Source of the DNA: Ooceraea biroi
Lineage: Eukaryota > Arthropoda > Insecta > Hymenoptera > Formicidae
Length of the DNA stretch: 64,000 bases
Assembly (NCBI RefSeq): GCF_003672135.1
Contig: NC_039517.1
Span: forward strand, 6,231,475-6,295,474
Direction: 5' to 3'
The notes below the pieces were generated by a model. It worked only from the letters and a program-made list of their open reading frames with translations. It was not told where the DNA came from and did not search any database. This document shows positions 36,301 to 49,829 of this stretch, piece after piece. Made by a program: the position numbers and the translations under genes. Every line of letters starts with the position of its first letter. Within the stretch, counting starts at the first letter, position 1.

Positions 36301-39300
36301 CCCGGCATGTCCCGAAAATATTCGTACGCGGGACACAGCGACGTCCGTGACCCCAAACCGCCTGTCTCCGTCAATTCAGAGCGACATCAGCCGGCGTGAC
36401 TTTTTCGCCGATTCTCTCTCTCTCTCACGACTATGGCAAATTGGACGATGAACCAATTAAAGCCGGTGCGCGCAGAAAACTACGTCGAATTGGCTCGTAT
36501 TATCATGCTTCGGCCTTGCCTCGTGCCCGACGTTACTTTAGGATCGTTCCGGTATCCGTCAGGCATCGGTGAAAGGGTTCTTCCGTTTCCGGAAACCTAT
36601 CTGAGATCTGAAAGGTGCGCGTCGACTGGTTACCAAGATGAAGGTGCAACGATCGACAGCGCAATGTGCGATGCCTAGCTCGAGAAGCAAACAACTCATG
36701 CAGACGTGGCACAAACGTGAATCATTCGTGATCACCTCGCGGAAGAATGTGCAGAAGTTGGTTTATTTGGCTGGGTATCCGACAACGCAGCCCGGTGGCG
36801 TTTTGTGCTTCACGAGAGGTGTACGATTAGGTGTTGGATGACGAGGTTTCGACCTAGGACAACGCACACGTTCGCCCGGCGAGCACGCGCCGCTCTCACC
36901 CACTCGGGGACCTTGGATCTCGATAAATTTCAAAGACCTGAAATTATAGAGCAACACAGCTGCAAGATTGCAACGATAGCCTTGCTTGATTAACTCCGAT
37001 TGCGAGCGGCGACTTGACGTTCCTCTTTAGATCTTTATAGATACGCCTGTAACACAAGCAGGGAAAGGAAACTTAGTTTGCCAGATACTGCCAATCATTG
37101 GCCGTTAAGGACATTTGCACCATCAGCAGCCGCGAGAGTTATAGGTGGCAATTTCCTTTTCCTTTCCGCAACGCAAAACGAGCGGCTTGTAACGCGCGAG
37201 CTTCAAATTAATTAACCGCTATTAGCACTAATCAGTCTTGCAGTCCTCTCGACCGATTTCGCTGCGTGACTAATTTTACGGGCATCGATTAAGACGTCGG
37301 AGAGCGGGCAGATGCGTGTTTCTTGAAATTTATTAACTTCTCCCTCGTTAGTCCATAAAATCGCCGAGTCCGAGCCGAGTGAATTAATTAACAATTATCT
37401 CGATAATTGTTTCCCCGCGTCAGACTCGCGGAGAAAGATGGAATCAACGCGAATTTGGTAACGAGGCAAAAGTTGTTGCCTTAAATTCGATCAAAGCGAA
37501 CACGAACACGTGACGCCGATACGATAGCTTCTCCTGTGCATTGGCAATTCATTCCCGACAATCGATTCTAACGAACCTCCCAGGAAATGATAATCCCATT
37601 AGCATTGCTAATATTACACGTCGTTAGCATTGGCTTTCGATGCTAGGCGCGTTAGCTTTCCGCGCTTTGGAAGGTAGATAAGTACTCCTCCCCGCGGAGC
37701 GGAAGATCGTAAGATTGCCAACCTTTAATCAAGTTGTTAATCAGCCTTTTTTCCCAATTCACTTCCTGCACAGCAGGAACTTCCGTTTCCCGGACGTATC
37801 CGCGAACGAGAGTGGGTCGATCCGTGCCTTCGAGACGAGCGTGGAATTACCGCCGACGTTTTCCCGCGTAGTCGCATCATGAAAACGGTCATTCCCGCGG
37901 CTTCCTTTCACCGGATCAATTAGAACTCGTTGCGAGAATCAATCGACTCGCAGCGCGCGAGCTGCGAATTGCGTTTCCTCGCCTGTGACGTCGTCCTCGT
38001 CGTTGTCATCGCCGAGCCAAGTTAAGAGACGCGCTCACGCTCGCGACGTCGTTCCTGGAAATGACCGTTCGTCGGATGTCACTTCCACTTCTGCAATTAT
38101 CAGAATCACCCGAGGATAGTCGACTTGATCCGCCGGCACGCCTTCCACCATATGGCCGATCCGAGATCCCGGCCTTCGGCGGATCCGTCTCGAGCGATTA
38201 CGTTCCGCCACTTCTCGGCGATGATTACTCGCTGCAGCGTACGAGGAAAAGTGCGAGGACTGTTCGATTAGAATAACATTGTCGCAATAAATTGTCTCCT
38301 CGCGGAGATGATCTTATCTGCCACTCTTTGCATTCTAGACTCGACAACGCGGACTTTAACTTTGAAATCATTTCAACGTCAAACGAGTCCGCTTGCCGAT
38401 CATGACTTGCTGATCGTTGATAGACCGTATCATCGCACATACTCGCGCAATAAGCAGATTGCTCTCGGCATCAGCGCGAAACGCTGCCGCGATGTGCGTC
38501 TTGCGACGCGCATTGGGTTTAATAGCGTCAGTGTCGGATCCAAAACATTCGGTCGCGAAGCCACAGCGTGCGCGCCACAGTGGAATAAGCCCAGATCGCG
38601 TTATATGCACCGGCGGCATGCGACGGTGCATTTCCACGATCGCGCTATGGCCGGCCTTCGAGGTGGCCGCTTGTTCGCGCCAGCCAAGCGAATTCCTGGC
38701 GAGGTGCCGGTTGAAAGAGCCGCCGAACCGCGCGAGTGATTAGACCCCCCCCCCCCTCCCCCCGGCCGATTCAGACTCGTTTCGCATCTCTGCATCGATA
38801 GCTATTTTCCGTGCAGCGCTCGCTATTTTTGCGGCAATCCGTCGCGCGCGGTGCCGGGTGTTGGAGACTCTTTCCGGAACACGGAGGAAACGCGATACAC
38901 CTCGTTGAATCATTCGACTCTCACAGCTGAGAAGCTTCGGGTCCTGCGCGGTTCTGATTGTATGTATCGCGCAAGAAATATACAACGGAAGACACACTTG
39001 GAGGAGGAGATTTATATTTATAACTTTGTATTTATAATCACGAATTTCGAGAACCTTTCGTCGCGATAACGAGACGCGATCAAAATCCTGGCTTTATGCC
39101 TGCAGCGTATCTGTGTTGGTGTGCATGCATGTCCCTCGTTTTCATTATCGGACAAATTGGGGGGCGGCTAATGTGCAGTCCATGATTGACCGAACGTGCC
39201 ATTCGCCCGGTACCTCTCGCTTCACCTAGTTTGCATTTTTCTCGCCGAGCGGAGTCCGCTAAGCGCAGCTCCGAAAATGCGCGAAACACGCGAGAGATCA

Positions 39301-41032
39301 TTCGCGCCGTAAAAAAATAATTTTACGACTTATTGGAATTGGAATTGTGGAGCATACGTGCGCGACGGTAATCCATTCTGCGCGTGATGTCAGGTACTCA
39401 TTTCGCTGCCGGCAATTTTAGTCGCATTCGCGTTCTGCACGCGAACGACATTCAAATCATCTAATGTCGCGCGGAAAAATCCACCCGCTCTCCGCGACTA
39501 CAACGAAAGTAACGAAGCGTGTCTTCCCTCCCGAGATAACGCACGCATAGTCGCATTTTCTGCGCATCCGGATCCAGCGAGCGCATTCTCGCACCCGTCC
39601 GCTTATCTTTGCATCTCTCTCTCTCGGATCTCCCCTGCGCTGAGTCGATTTCTCGCATTTTCAGAGATGATGCCAATATACGCGCGATCCCGAGGGCCGC
39701 GCGGGTTTTATTACGTTGCATGGCGTTAAAAATACTGCGGGGAAGAATGTATCACTCCGACTTCCGTTCCGTAGACGCGGACGTTGACCCAGAGCTCGTG
39801 GACTATTTTTGGTAGCGCTTTAATCGTGCCGCGAAGTTTTCCCTGCGCTGCTGCAGCGGGCCGTGCGCTTTCCGGCGAATCTTCCGGGTTGTGCAGTCCG
39901 TTGTGACTATCGCTCCGCGACTCGCATGCGAGTTGTCGTGAGACAATGTCCTGGAAATCGGCCAACTTGCGCCGGCGTTGCCTCTCCGTGCAGCTGCTCC
40001 CTCGCGATTTATCCTCGCGTCGATCCGAGCGGGTCTCTCCGCACGCGCGAATCTTGTCCCCTTTCTTTTTTTAAAATAGAACATCGGGCGACACATCGCT
40101 TCCGCCAAGCGGTCATCGATCCTTACACGCGCGAAGAGACCCATCTGTCGCGTCGGTGGCTTCTGACTGACGTTGACGGTGCAATCTAGTACTCCTGTTC
40201 GGCCGCCTTCGCCGCTGCGAAGTGGCGTATTTACCCTGCTCGACCTGAAAACAAAATCGGCACTCGTTACGTAACGGTAATGCCAACAAATATAAATTAC
40301 GTAAGATTGATTTATCGCGCGGCCAATGTTCATCGTTCTGTCGCGGTAGAAGAATGATGAAATGCTGTTTAATCTAAAAGTTATCCGAGCTGTGTGTTTT
40401 TAAGCACATCGTATCGCATCGCTCCGACCTTCCAAGGTTTCTGCGCGCAAAAGAAATTGATTCGGGGATTTCTCGGACTTGACGGATTTAACTTCAATTT
40501 GCCGGACTCTGCGTGCTGTTTCTCCCTTGGTCCACGGCGCAGTTTCCCATGAGTCTTCCGTCTTACGGCGGTACGTGATGAAGCGGCGTAGAGAGAGCTG
40601 GCTTTTCGCCTGGCTTCCGGAATAAATCAATAATCATCTTAGAGATTGGCCGGGTCGATATCGGGAAAACGATAATAACGGATTCATCGGGCGATCGATG
40701 CGAGTCAGCAACCTTTCCAACTCCTGCCGGGACGCCGGATAAAATCAATGAAAGTAAAAGCCGGACGCGGTCCGTAAAAGCGACGACGTGCCGGCGAATC
40801 CGAGAAAGTGAGACATCATCCACGCCCGTATTAACACAGCAATCGCGCACAGAAATATCTCTTTATCGCGAGATCCGCGTTTTCCTCAGGCGGTGATCCG
40901 AGATCAGCGCGGGTTCGCGCTTAAAACGCGCGCCGTTCCCACGTTCGCCGCTCCGTAACGTCGAGGAAAATTTTCCACGGCACTAAAATTATCACGGCAG
41001 AAATTACGCCCGAAATAGTGGAAGCCTTCTGC
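27400..41032. other. 13.6 kb without a recognisable gene
   Basis: No domain, tRNA-like sequence or clear transposon was found. Many open frames occur in GC-rich patches (32060-32720, 33590-34030, 35790-36400, 38300-38740), often overlapping on both strands, as expected by chance. There is a (GC)n run near 35048-35062 and a C-run at 38745-38762. It may be intron of the plus-strand aminotransferase-like gene or intergenic. Confidence 0.5.
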
Positions 41033-41036
41033 TTAA

Positions 41037-41737
41037 GGGGGGAGCCTGCTTTAGAACGCTGGAAATAAGGTATATTTTACGAATTGTTTTTGGAGAAACT
41101 ATACAGCGGATCATTATAAAACTTTTATGCATTTATTAGTGCATGTTTAAAGATAAAAAAATTATTTTTTGATTTGAATATATCGCTTGTAGAGGTCGTC
41201 CTGGAGAAATCTTAATGCAGCCGCGTCGCCGGCATTGCAAATTGGTGAGCATTCTCCTGCCTCCAAATTTCGTCTAAACTGAAAAATTGAAATATCTTCT
41301 CGTTATTTATGAATTCCCATCGTCGATGAACCAAAGAGAGAAGAAAAAAGTTGAAAAGTGCCAAAATGGTGGAGCTTCGAACACAAAAGTACGATTTTTA
41401 GGCAAAGTTTTTGAACTTTTTCATGCAAAAATAATTGTTTAACTTAATGTTTTTATGAATATTAAAGGTTCATCGACGATGGGAATTCATAAATAACGAG
41501 AAAATATTTCAATTTTTCAGTTTGGATGAAATTTGGAGGCAGGAGAATGCTCACCAATTTACAATGCCTCCAGGACGACCTCTACAGGCGATATATTCAA
41601 ATAAAAAAATAATTTTTTTATCTTTAAACATGTACTAATAAATGCATAAAAGTTTTATAATGATCCGCTGTATAGTTTCTCCAAAAAAATTCGTAAAATT
41701 ATACCTTATTTTCAACGTTCTAAAGCAGGCTCCCCCC
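41037..41737. mobile_element. TTAA-inserted 0.7-kb hairpin element, copy 2
   Basis: The left arm 41037-41332 pairs with the right arm 41467-41737, flanked by TTAA. The left arm contains about 25 bp (including GCAGCCGCGTCGCCGG) that are absent from the right arm; the same asymmetry occurs in all four copies. Confidence 0.92.
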
Positions 41738-41741
41738 TTAA

Positions 41742-43722
41742 GCCTTCCGATGTCTCACGACACGGATCTGGATTTTGTTCAAAACAGATTTCACGTATTC
41801 ATCATATATATTTTGACTTTATAAACAACAAATGCAATAAATATCTTGTGTAATATCTTATAATAAAAACATAACATTTTGCAATTGTCAATGCTGTACG
41901 AGTTTTCCTCGATGTGCTGGATGATAGATATAGGCCGAAACTTGCTTTGACTGAATAGTCAGGAGAATTAAACACAGCTGTCGCCTTTATAAATTTCAAC
42001 AACGGCATATCGATCTGATAACGGTCTAATCGGAATATCGTTCATGCACGATCGGTCCCGCTCGAGCTCACGCCTAGTCCGTGCTTTCTCCACGGGAGTA
42101 GCGTCCGCTGAGGTCCGCATCGAGGCGATGCCCGAGCGCGATCTAGGCGACGACCCAATTTACAGTCGTTAGGATCGATGAAACATCGCGCTACAGCGAG
42201 ACACGGGCCGCTCCGTGTAGAAAGTGATCGAGCATTTCCGGCAGCGCGGCCGGGTGGATCGTGCTGGATCGCGAGGTATCACGAGGACGGGAAGCGATAC
42301 CGTAAGGTCGACCAGAGCGGAGAACGAGCCTTTTATCGATTAAATGTGGAGGCGCGGCGAAGGTAAACATCGCAGATACGGAGGCCGCGCATAACGCCGA
42401 ATCGTCATGGACAACCTTTCGCTTTCGAGAGGCTGCACGCACTCCGAAAACCGCGATGGCGAGAATTTGCGTGCCAGGTGATGCAATCTTCGTGTGCCTC
42501 GTCGTCGAAGATGGCAACCGGCCATCCAACACGAGCCGCTGCATGACGTGGAGAACGTCACGCGTGTCTTGAGACCGCAACAAGTATCGCACTTTCTCTG
42601 ACTCATGGGTATTAGGGGTAATATTCCGCGGCATTAGGATTGCCGGTTGTTCCAACGTATTGCGACACGTGTGTGGTTTTCGAGGCGCTGGAGATACCGA
42701 AAATCTTACGTAACCGGGAACGTTGTATATCAGGCAACACTCCGCGAATACCGCGCGACAGATACGTACGAATCTCTCTCTCTCTCTCTCTCTTTCTCCC
42801 GCTCTTTGGATCTGTTTGAAAAGAAAGAAACGTACATTACTCTTTGATATCGCATCGGGAACCATGGAGGGGTGAGATACGAAAGCGTCAACAAAATAAG
42901 CTTGTCGCTGTGTGAAGAAAGCTGTGCGCAGCAAGCGGATGCTTGAACTCTTTTTGATAAGACTCAGGCAATATCGAATTATACGGCGAATACAATAGAT
43001 ACGGCGGTTTCAGTCAAAACACTCAGGCAGAAGAAAAAGAGTGAAAAACAAGTCAATCTTGCACCTCATTATCCAATTTCGCTGATCGCCGGTCGAAAAG
43101 TGAAGTCTATTGCATGGCAATAGTTGTAGTCCAGTTTCGCCGGTTTCCGACTAGCGCAGTCATTATATACTGCGGCCATTCAAGAGGGAAACAATTTCTG
43201 TAATCGCGTATGTTCTACTTCGCGACATAAGTCTAACGATGTCGGCTCTGACAGTGAAAAAGGCAACAAGACGCGATGCAATAAGCTCCATTTCGACAAT
43301 CACCTCATTTTGATGATCATCGGATGATGATCTCATGCATATTTCCGAGTGCTGTGTGCGTGTTGAAGAATTTTCTCCGCAAAATATTATAAATGCAATC
43401 CTAGAAGTTGCAATTGTTTGTATTGTTTAATCAGATTATACGTCTAATTAATGTTTATTGCAATGATATATAATATTATTTTAAAATTATATATTATACT
43501 TTTCTTTGCGCGTTATAAAAATAAAGGGAAACTACATCTTTGCGATGGAGAACGCCAAGGTGTCTCTCATAGATTTCTATGCACTCAGGAGCAGAAAAAA
43601 GGAACACGATTACGCGAAAAGTCATTGGAAAAATCCACGATAGGCTGAAGAAAGTCGCAGAACGTATGTGCATGTCGCACCGGCAAGGAACAGCCAACGG
43701 CTCGCTTGTCCGAGGAATTCGC
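41742..43722. other. No gene recognised
   Basis: A CT microsatellite lies at 42773-42793. The 247-codon minus-strand frame at 42191-42934 runs through that microsatellite (RERERERE) and has no domain, so it is regarded as chance. Confidence 0.4.
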
Positions 43723-43726
43723 TTAA

Positions 43727-44424
43727 GGGGGGAGCCTGCTTTAGAACGCTGAAAATAAGGTATATTTTACGAATTGTTTTTGGAGAAACTATACAGCGGA
43801 TCATTATAAAACTTTGATGCATTTATTAGTACATGTTTAAAGATAAAAAAATTATTTTTTTATTTGAATATATCGCCTGTAGAGATCCTGGAGAAATCTT
43901 AGTGCAGCCGCGTCGCCGGCATTGCAAATTGGTGAGCATTCTCCTGCCTCCAAATTTCGTCTAAACTGAAAAATTGAAATATCTTCTCGTTATTTATGAA
44001 TTCCCATCGTCGATGAACCAAAGAGAGAAGAAAAAAGTTGAAAAGTGCCAAAATGGTGGAGCTTCGAACACAAAAGTACGATTTTTAGGCAAAGTTTTTG
44101 AACTTTTTCATGCAAAAATAATTGTTTAACTTAATGTTTTTATGAATATTAAAGGTTCATCGACGATGGGAATTCATAAATAACGAGAAAATATTTCAAT
44201 TTTTCAGTTTGGATGAAATTTGGAGGCAAGAGAATGCTCACCAATTTACAATGCCTCCGGGACGACCTCTACAGGCGATATATTCAAATCAAAAAATAAT
44301 TTTTTTATCTTTAAACATGTACTAATAAATGCATCAAAGTTTTATAATGATCCGCTGTATAGTTTCTCCAAAAAAAATTCGTAAAATATACCTTATTTTC
44401 AACGTTCTAAAGCAGGCTCCCCCC
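43727..44424. mobile_element. TTAA-inserted 0.7-kb hairpin element, copy 3
   Basis: It has the same structure as the copies at 23896 and 41037, flanked by TTAA at 43723-43726 and 44425-44428. It shares with copy 4 a short deletion in the left arm (GTAGAGATCCTGGAG in place of GTAGAGGTCGTCCTGGAG), so copies 3 and 4 are the closest relatives. Confidence 0.92.
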
Positions 44425-44428
44425 TTAA

Positions 44429-47400
44429 CTGCGCCGAATGACCCAGTATGCGAGAACGATTTCCAGTGTGCACGGCGTACGGTATCCTTCCACGGATCCT
44501 GCAACGGTTTCAGGACGAGAGCGACTCGGGGAGAAAGCGAGGAGGATCCTCCCGGAGCGAATCGCGGTGCTCCGGAGAGCTGAATCAGCCTTGATACCCG
44601 TAGCATGACTACGTAGGAAACGTATTTGCGCGCACGCATTGCGGGCGGCGAAAAAAATGCCACACGTATCCGTGACCCAGAAGTCGCTGGACGCGAAAAA
44701 CCTCTATCCGTGGGAGAGCAATTTCGCGCGCGCATTCAATCGTGACGCGAGCTTACAGATTATCCCCTTGCGGGGAGAGAGAGATTCATAAAACTATTTC
44801 AAGGACCGCATCTGTTGCGTTGGCGAAATTCACTTAGCCGCTTGTGTGTATCGTGCCTTTCGTTTCGCCCGAGGAATTCGCCAGCTCCGCCGAGCGCGAC
44901 CCTATTCAGTCAAGTCAGGAACGAGTCCTGCTGACTGGCCGGCGTGTCGGCGCCGATATCCTTGATCCTGCGACGAGAGTTGGGGACGAGGGGGAAAACG
45001 CCGCTTCGGAGCGAGAGAGAAAGAAAAAAGGGAGAAGAGAGATAAAGAGAGAGAGAGAGACGAGACCGGAGGTCGAGGGAAGGAAAGAGAGACCAGAGGA
45101 AAGTATTGTGTGCGCACAAATGTGGCCGTTCCTATTGGTTGACGGCCATCGGCCGACTCGCCAGACCCGGCGTCGCCTGCGGTACATGCCGAGGTTACAT
45201 CATACATCGTGCTCTTTGATAAGTGCGCACACACGCGTGCGCCCGTGTGTGCGAGCGTGCGCGCGGGTGAAGTGTCAGAGCGCTGCATATTCATCGCGAC
45301 GCGCACGCACACGCCGCCGGGCGCGTGTGTGCGAGCGTGAGGAGCCTTGAATGACGACGATTGCGTCCGTGCTGCGGCGTGCGGTCGCGCGAATCGCGAC
45401 CAATCGGTATTTCGGATTAATTTACGTCAATTCGCGTGGTAATCTGCGCGGTGCGCGGCAACGGCGTGCGAGGAATCGCGATTAGCGCGCGCGATTATTA
45501 TGGTCGCATTTGCGTTTCGCGAAATTGCGCGATTTTGCGTGCGACTGCCGCATCTGCCGCGTTTCACTTATCTTATCTATTATTTATGCCAGGTGGACGG
45601 AGCATCGCGCGAGTATAGACTCGCAAACACGCTCGCCTCCGCGAGCGAGGAAACGGTCTCCGAATTTAGCAGCGCTATTTCGGAGATGCCCCGTCTGGTG
45701 ACATGCGGAACGGTCCGTTTTCTTTGTAACCACCCGCGTCATTTTGCGCGCAGCTATTTCTAATGACGAGAAGTGTCGACATCGGCCACCGCCAGTTGCA
45801 TCTATTCTCTCCGGTTGCCGGTTTGCCTTTACACCGATTCGTCGTTTATTTCGCGTGATTTGTTTAAGCGAACACTAGAAACATCGGATGCCGTCTTGCG
45901 AGCAAATGGGCCTCGTGCCAAATGGGATCGAGATCAAAGCGTTTAGTCTTAATGAATGATCAGGTAAACCGGTGAATTTCCATAGATCAGGTTCCCCCAA
46001 TTTTCGACAATTTCGAGAGAGAACATTTTCTCGATATTCACGTCACCCATCTCTCCCGAGGGGACGATTGTAACATGTCGACAATACTATGGAAAATTCT
46101 CATCGGAGATTGAAGATTCTGGGAGCGGGGAGCGGTGAAAATTTCTAAAATTATCAGAGCGTAGCCAAGATCACTTTCGTGGAAAATCGACTGCGTGAAA
46201 AGTCTTCCACGTGCCAACTTGATGTTATGCACGTGCAGATCAAAATCAACCCCCTTTCTCTCTCTCTCTCTCTCTCTATAAGCGACTTTAATACCATCAT
46301 AAGTATCGCGTCTTGCGCGATCTTGTTTGCGAAGAGATAGTGTATTACTTTATATAAACTTCTTAGTGCTGCAAGTCAGAACGAGTAAGTCATTGTATGC
46401 ACACGTTTACGTCAGCTCTATATTTGACGGGCAAAGCATGTTCGAGGAAACGTTCGTCAAATAACGCGAGAAACAATTGCTGCAACGATGCAAATTGTCT
46501 GATCGTCACAGAGCTTTTTAATATCATTTTAATATGAATAAAGAGAAATAATATACATGACACTTCCGAGGATGAAGCGCAAGAAGTTTGCACAGAAATA
46601 AAGTATGAAAATGCAAAAGCAAGAGAAAGAGAGAGAGAGAGAGAGCCGGTCTTATGTAATGATTCGCTCATGCGATAAACAAGGTGTCGAACACCTCCTG
46701 CGATTACTCATCTGTACATTGACAAACAACGTGACAATTGTCTTTCATGATTTTATCATCGATGAATATACTTTGTTACCACAATACTTAATATAAAATT
46801 CTGCGTTCTTCATTGTGCTTCGCAGCCTCAAGAAGCAGACTAATCGGCTAAATGTAATTTCAATGTAATTTAACATAAATATAAAATACAATTTCTATCA
46901 AAAACTCGAAACATGTACATTTTCAAACATCCTAGCAACCGCGTATCTCATCGTTCACCGCATCTGCGTTTTTCGTGCGGATCTCAAGTTCTTCAGTCTT
47001 GCGCGCAGCGAAGAGTACATGCATCCAGATGCGTCTCCTTTACTGGTACACGAGGATTGGCTTTACGTAACCACGTACGTAGTCATGCAGCTCGCTGCAT
47101 TGCTCGTCGCATGCCGAGTCTCGATTCGCTTGCGGGCCTTGCTTATCGCTTTATTGCACATGGTTACTTCTTTATTGCACCGGCGACCCCGCGCGTTGAC
47201 ACGTCTCTCGCGTCTATGATAGCGACGTAAACACAGCATCGCGACAGATAGTCTCTCCTCCATCCTCCATCGCAGCTGCTGAACCCGTACAATCTCAGGC
47301 GGGACCTTTGTGCTACCGTGCACGCACACAGGCACGATTATCAGCTCTTTTCCCGAATACTTGAGGAAAAGTACGTACTCGCGCTCGAGATACGACGTAC

Positions 47401-47588
47401 TGAGTTAGGTCAGTACTGAGGTCGCTTACGCATTCCTCACGCGGAAGCTGCAATCTCGAGGATTCACCCTGTGTTATCCGCGAGTTTAACGGAACGCCGA
47501 CCTTTACGAGAGATGCAACGATCTGATGTGTATAATGTTTTTCATAATAAATCCGAGATTTTATTGCGACTGGAGAGATCGAGCGTGA
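44429..47588. other. No gene recognised
   Basis: A purine-rich GA tract lies at 45005-45062, alternating purine-pyrimidine GTGTGTGCGAGCGTG repeats at 45230-45340, (CT)n at 46256-46278 and (GA)n at 46627-46645. Frames over these tracts are low-complexity artefacts. Confidence 0.45.
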
Positions 47589-47592
47589 TTAA

Positions 47593-48290
47593 GGGGGGAG
47601 CCTGCTTTAGAACGCTGAAAATAAGGTATATTTTACGAATTGTTTTTGGAGAAACTATACAGCGGATCATTATAAAACTTTGATGCATTTATTAGTACAT
47701 GTTTAAAGATAAAAAAACTTATTTTTTTATTTGAATATATCGCTTGTAGAGATCCTGGAGAAATCTTAGTGCAGCCGCGTCGCCGGCATTGCAAATTGGT
47801 GAGCATTCTCCTGCCTCCAAATTTCGTCTAAACTGAAAAATTGAAATATCTTCTCGTTATTTATGAATTCCCATTGTCGATGAACCAAAGAGAGAAGAAA
47901 AAAGTTGAAAAGTGCCAAAATGGTGGAGCTTCGAACACAAAAGTACGATTTTTAGGCAAAGTTTTTGAACTTTTTCATGCAAAAATAATTGTTTAACTTA
48001 ATGTTTTTATGAATATTAAAGGTTCATCGACGATGGGAATTCATAAATAACGAGAAAATATTTCAATTTTTCAGTTTGGATGAAATTTGGAGGCAGGAGA
48101 ATGCTCACCAATTTACAATGCCTCCGGGACGACCTCTACAGGCGATATATTCAAATAAAAAAATAATTTTTTTATCTTTAAATATGTACTAATAAATGCA
48201 TAAAAGTTTTATAATGATCCGCTGTATAGTTTCTCCAAAAAAATTCGTAAAATATACCTTATTTTCAACGTTCTAAAGCAGGCTCCCCCC
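47593..48290. mobile_element. TTAA-inserted 0.7-kb hairpin element, copy 4
   Basis: The same hairpin as the three other copies, flanked by TTAA at 47589-47592 and 48291-48294. It carries the left-arm deletion also seen in copy 3. Confidence 0.92.
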
Positions 48291-48294
48291 TTAA

Positions 48295-49567
48295 GCCGAG
48301 AGGCCGACAAGTGACCGCGATATCGTGACGCGCATGGAAAACGACGAGACACGCACGCACGCAGCGCGCACGCATCGATTCGTGTTTCTTGTCGTATACA
48401 TGCGTGCGTGCGTGCATGCATTGCTCGACAAACGGAATTGCAGCGATCACACGGCAACGTTTGCTGCGTCTCCGGCCTTGATATTGACCATGGTTCACCA
48501 CAGGCACGTTTACGTAACCGCCGCAGTTGATGGACCATCAGCCACGTGCTAACGCGCCGCGAGTCTAACTCGCACGTGCACACGTGGACGGATTTACTAC
48601 TACCTGTTACGCACTTGCGTGTCACCGCGCGTCATCCGCACGCGTACCGCCGCCTGTCAGCCCTCGAGAAATCGTGATATACGATCGGTGAACGGAACAA
48701 CAGGTCCAAGTAATGTCCAGCTTCAGCTGGCTGATGGCGCCGAGCGATCCAAAAGTTCATTCGTGATCGATGCGATCTCGTTGAACCTTGACCGGGCATT
48801 ATGTCGCACCCAGCCAGACATCGAAACCGGTATAATTGCAATGAGTCGTGATTCCTTGCTGCTGCCTCAGTACGCGAAAACGATCTCCGATTACGCGCCT
48901 GATTGATGAATGATCGTCATCGGGATGAATCCATTTTTCACAATTCTGTCTGGAAAAATTGAAAGTGCTTAAGGGGATCCTGGAGTCGTCTGTATTACCG
49001 GCGGAATTGGTCGATCTTACTGTACTAATTACTCTTTAATGATTGTATAGAATGAAAAATCCTTCTCCACGATTAAAGTATACAAAGAAATATACCGAAC
49101 GACACTCGACTTTATGTTAAAAACGACAAAAAAAATTTACAGTTTTAGTATCGGCTTATTGTGACGTCACCTCGTACATTAATGTTCTTAATATAAATGT
49201 TTTGCAGTTTGTGTGGCCAAAATTCGATAATCGCAAGGACGGAACAAAATGAAAGAATATGGGGAAGCTTTTAGAAATGTGTTTAGAAGCCTAGTATAAA
49301 AGTAATTAGTGCAGAAAGATTCGTGATCATTTCATGCCTACGTATGCCTGTGAAATCGTGGCTGAATAAATAATTGTGATTTTTTTCCGTTTGGAAAGTT
49401 AAGTCCTGCTTTTCACATTATATTATTGTGTGTACTTTCATCGTGGAAAAGGATTTTTCATTCTGTGAATTCAATGAAAAGAAAATACAGGAAAATCATC
49501 GATTCCGCCGGTAATTCAGACGCCGCGACGGAGTTCACTGGCCACTCCAGGATCCTCCTAAAGTATC
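48295..49567. other. No gene recognised; small inverted repeat of ACGC/GCGT runs
   Basis: At about 48349-48420 an (ACGC)n-like run is followed by a (GCGT)n-like run, making a potential cruciform. Nothing coding was recognised. Confidence 0.4.
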
Positions 49568-49571
49568 GTAT

Positions 49572-49753
49572 TGTAAGATCTGGAAAGATAGTCGAGACTG
49601 ACAGGTCGTATAGAGGATCAGAATGAAAACAAGTTGATCACAACAGTAGGAGTATTGGCCGTATAGCCTAAGACCTAGGCGTGTGAACCAGGGATCCCGG
49701 AGAGTTCGAGTTCAAATCTAAGGCAGTCTCCTAGTTATTTTTCGCCTCTTACA
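49572..49753 (+). repeat. A unit 1 (LTR-like)
   Basis: TG...CA ended repeat of 182 bp. It includes GTTCAAATC at 49710-49718, a perfect match to the pol III B-box pattern GWTCRANNC, a partial A-box-like TAGCCTAAGACC about 45 bp before it, and TTTTT at 49739-49743, where pol III could stop. The first unit has ATAGAGGATCAG where the others have ATAGAGAGGATCGG. Confidence 0.6.
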
Positions 49754-49829
49754 ATTCAGAAGTGGGATAAAATCCGCTACCCCTCGGAGAGGAGGGAGTT
49801 GAGAAGCAGCTGGCCGGTAGTGAAGCCTG

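Noticed and set aside
42191..42934. 247-codon minus-strand frame, the longest in the window
   Set aside because: It reads through a CT microsatellite and has no domain; the opposite strand also has open frames.
45005..45312. Long frames rich in Arg/Glu or Ser/Leu
   Set aside because: Produced by GA/CT low-complexity sequence.
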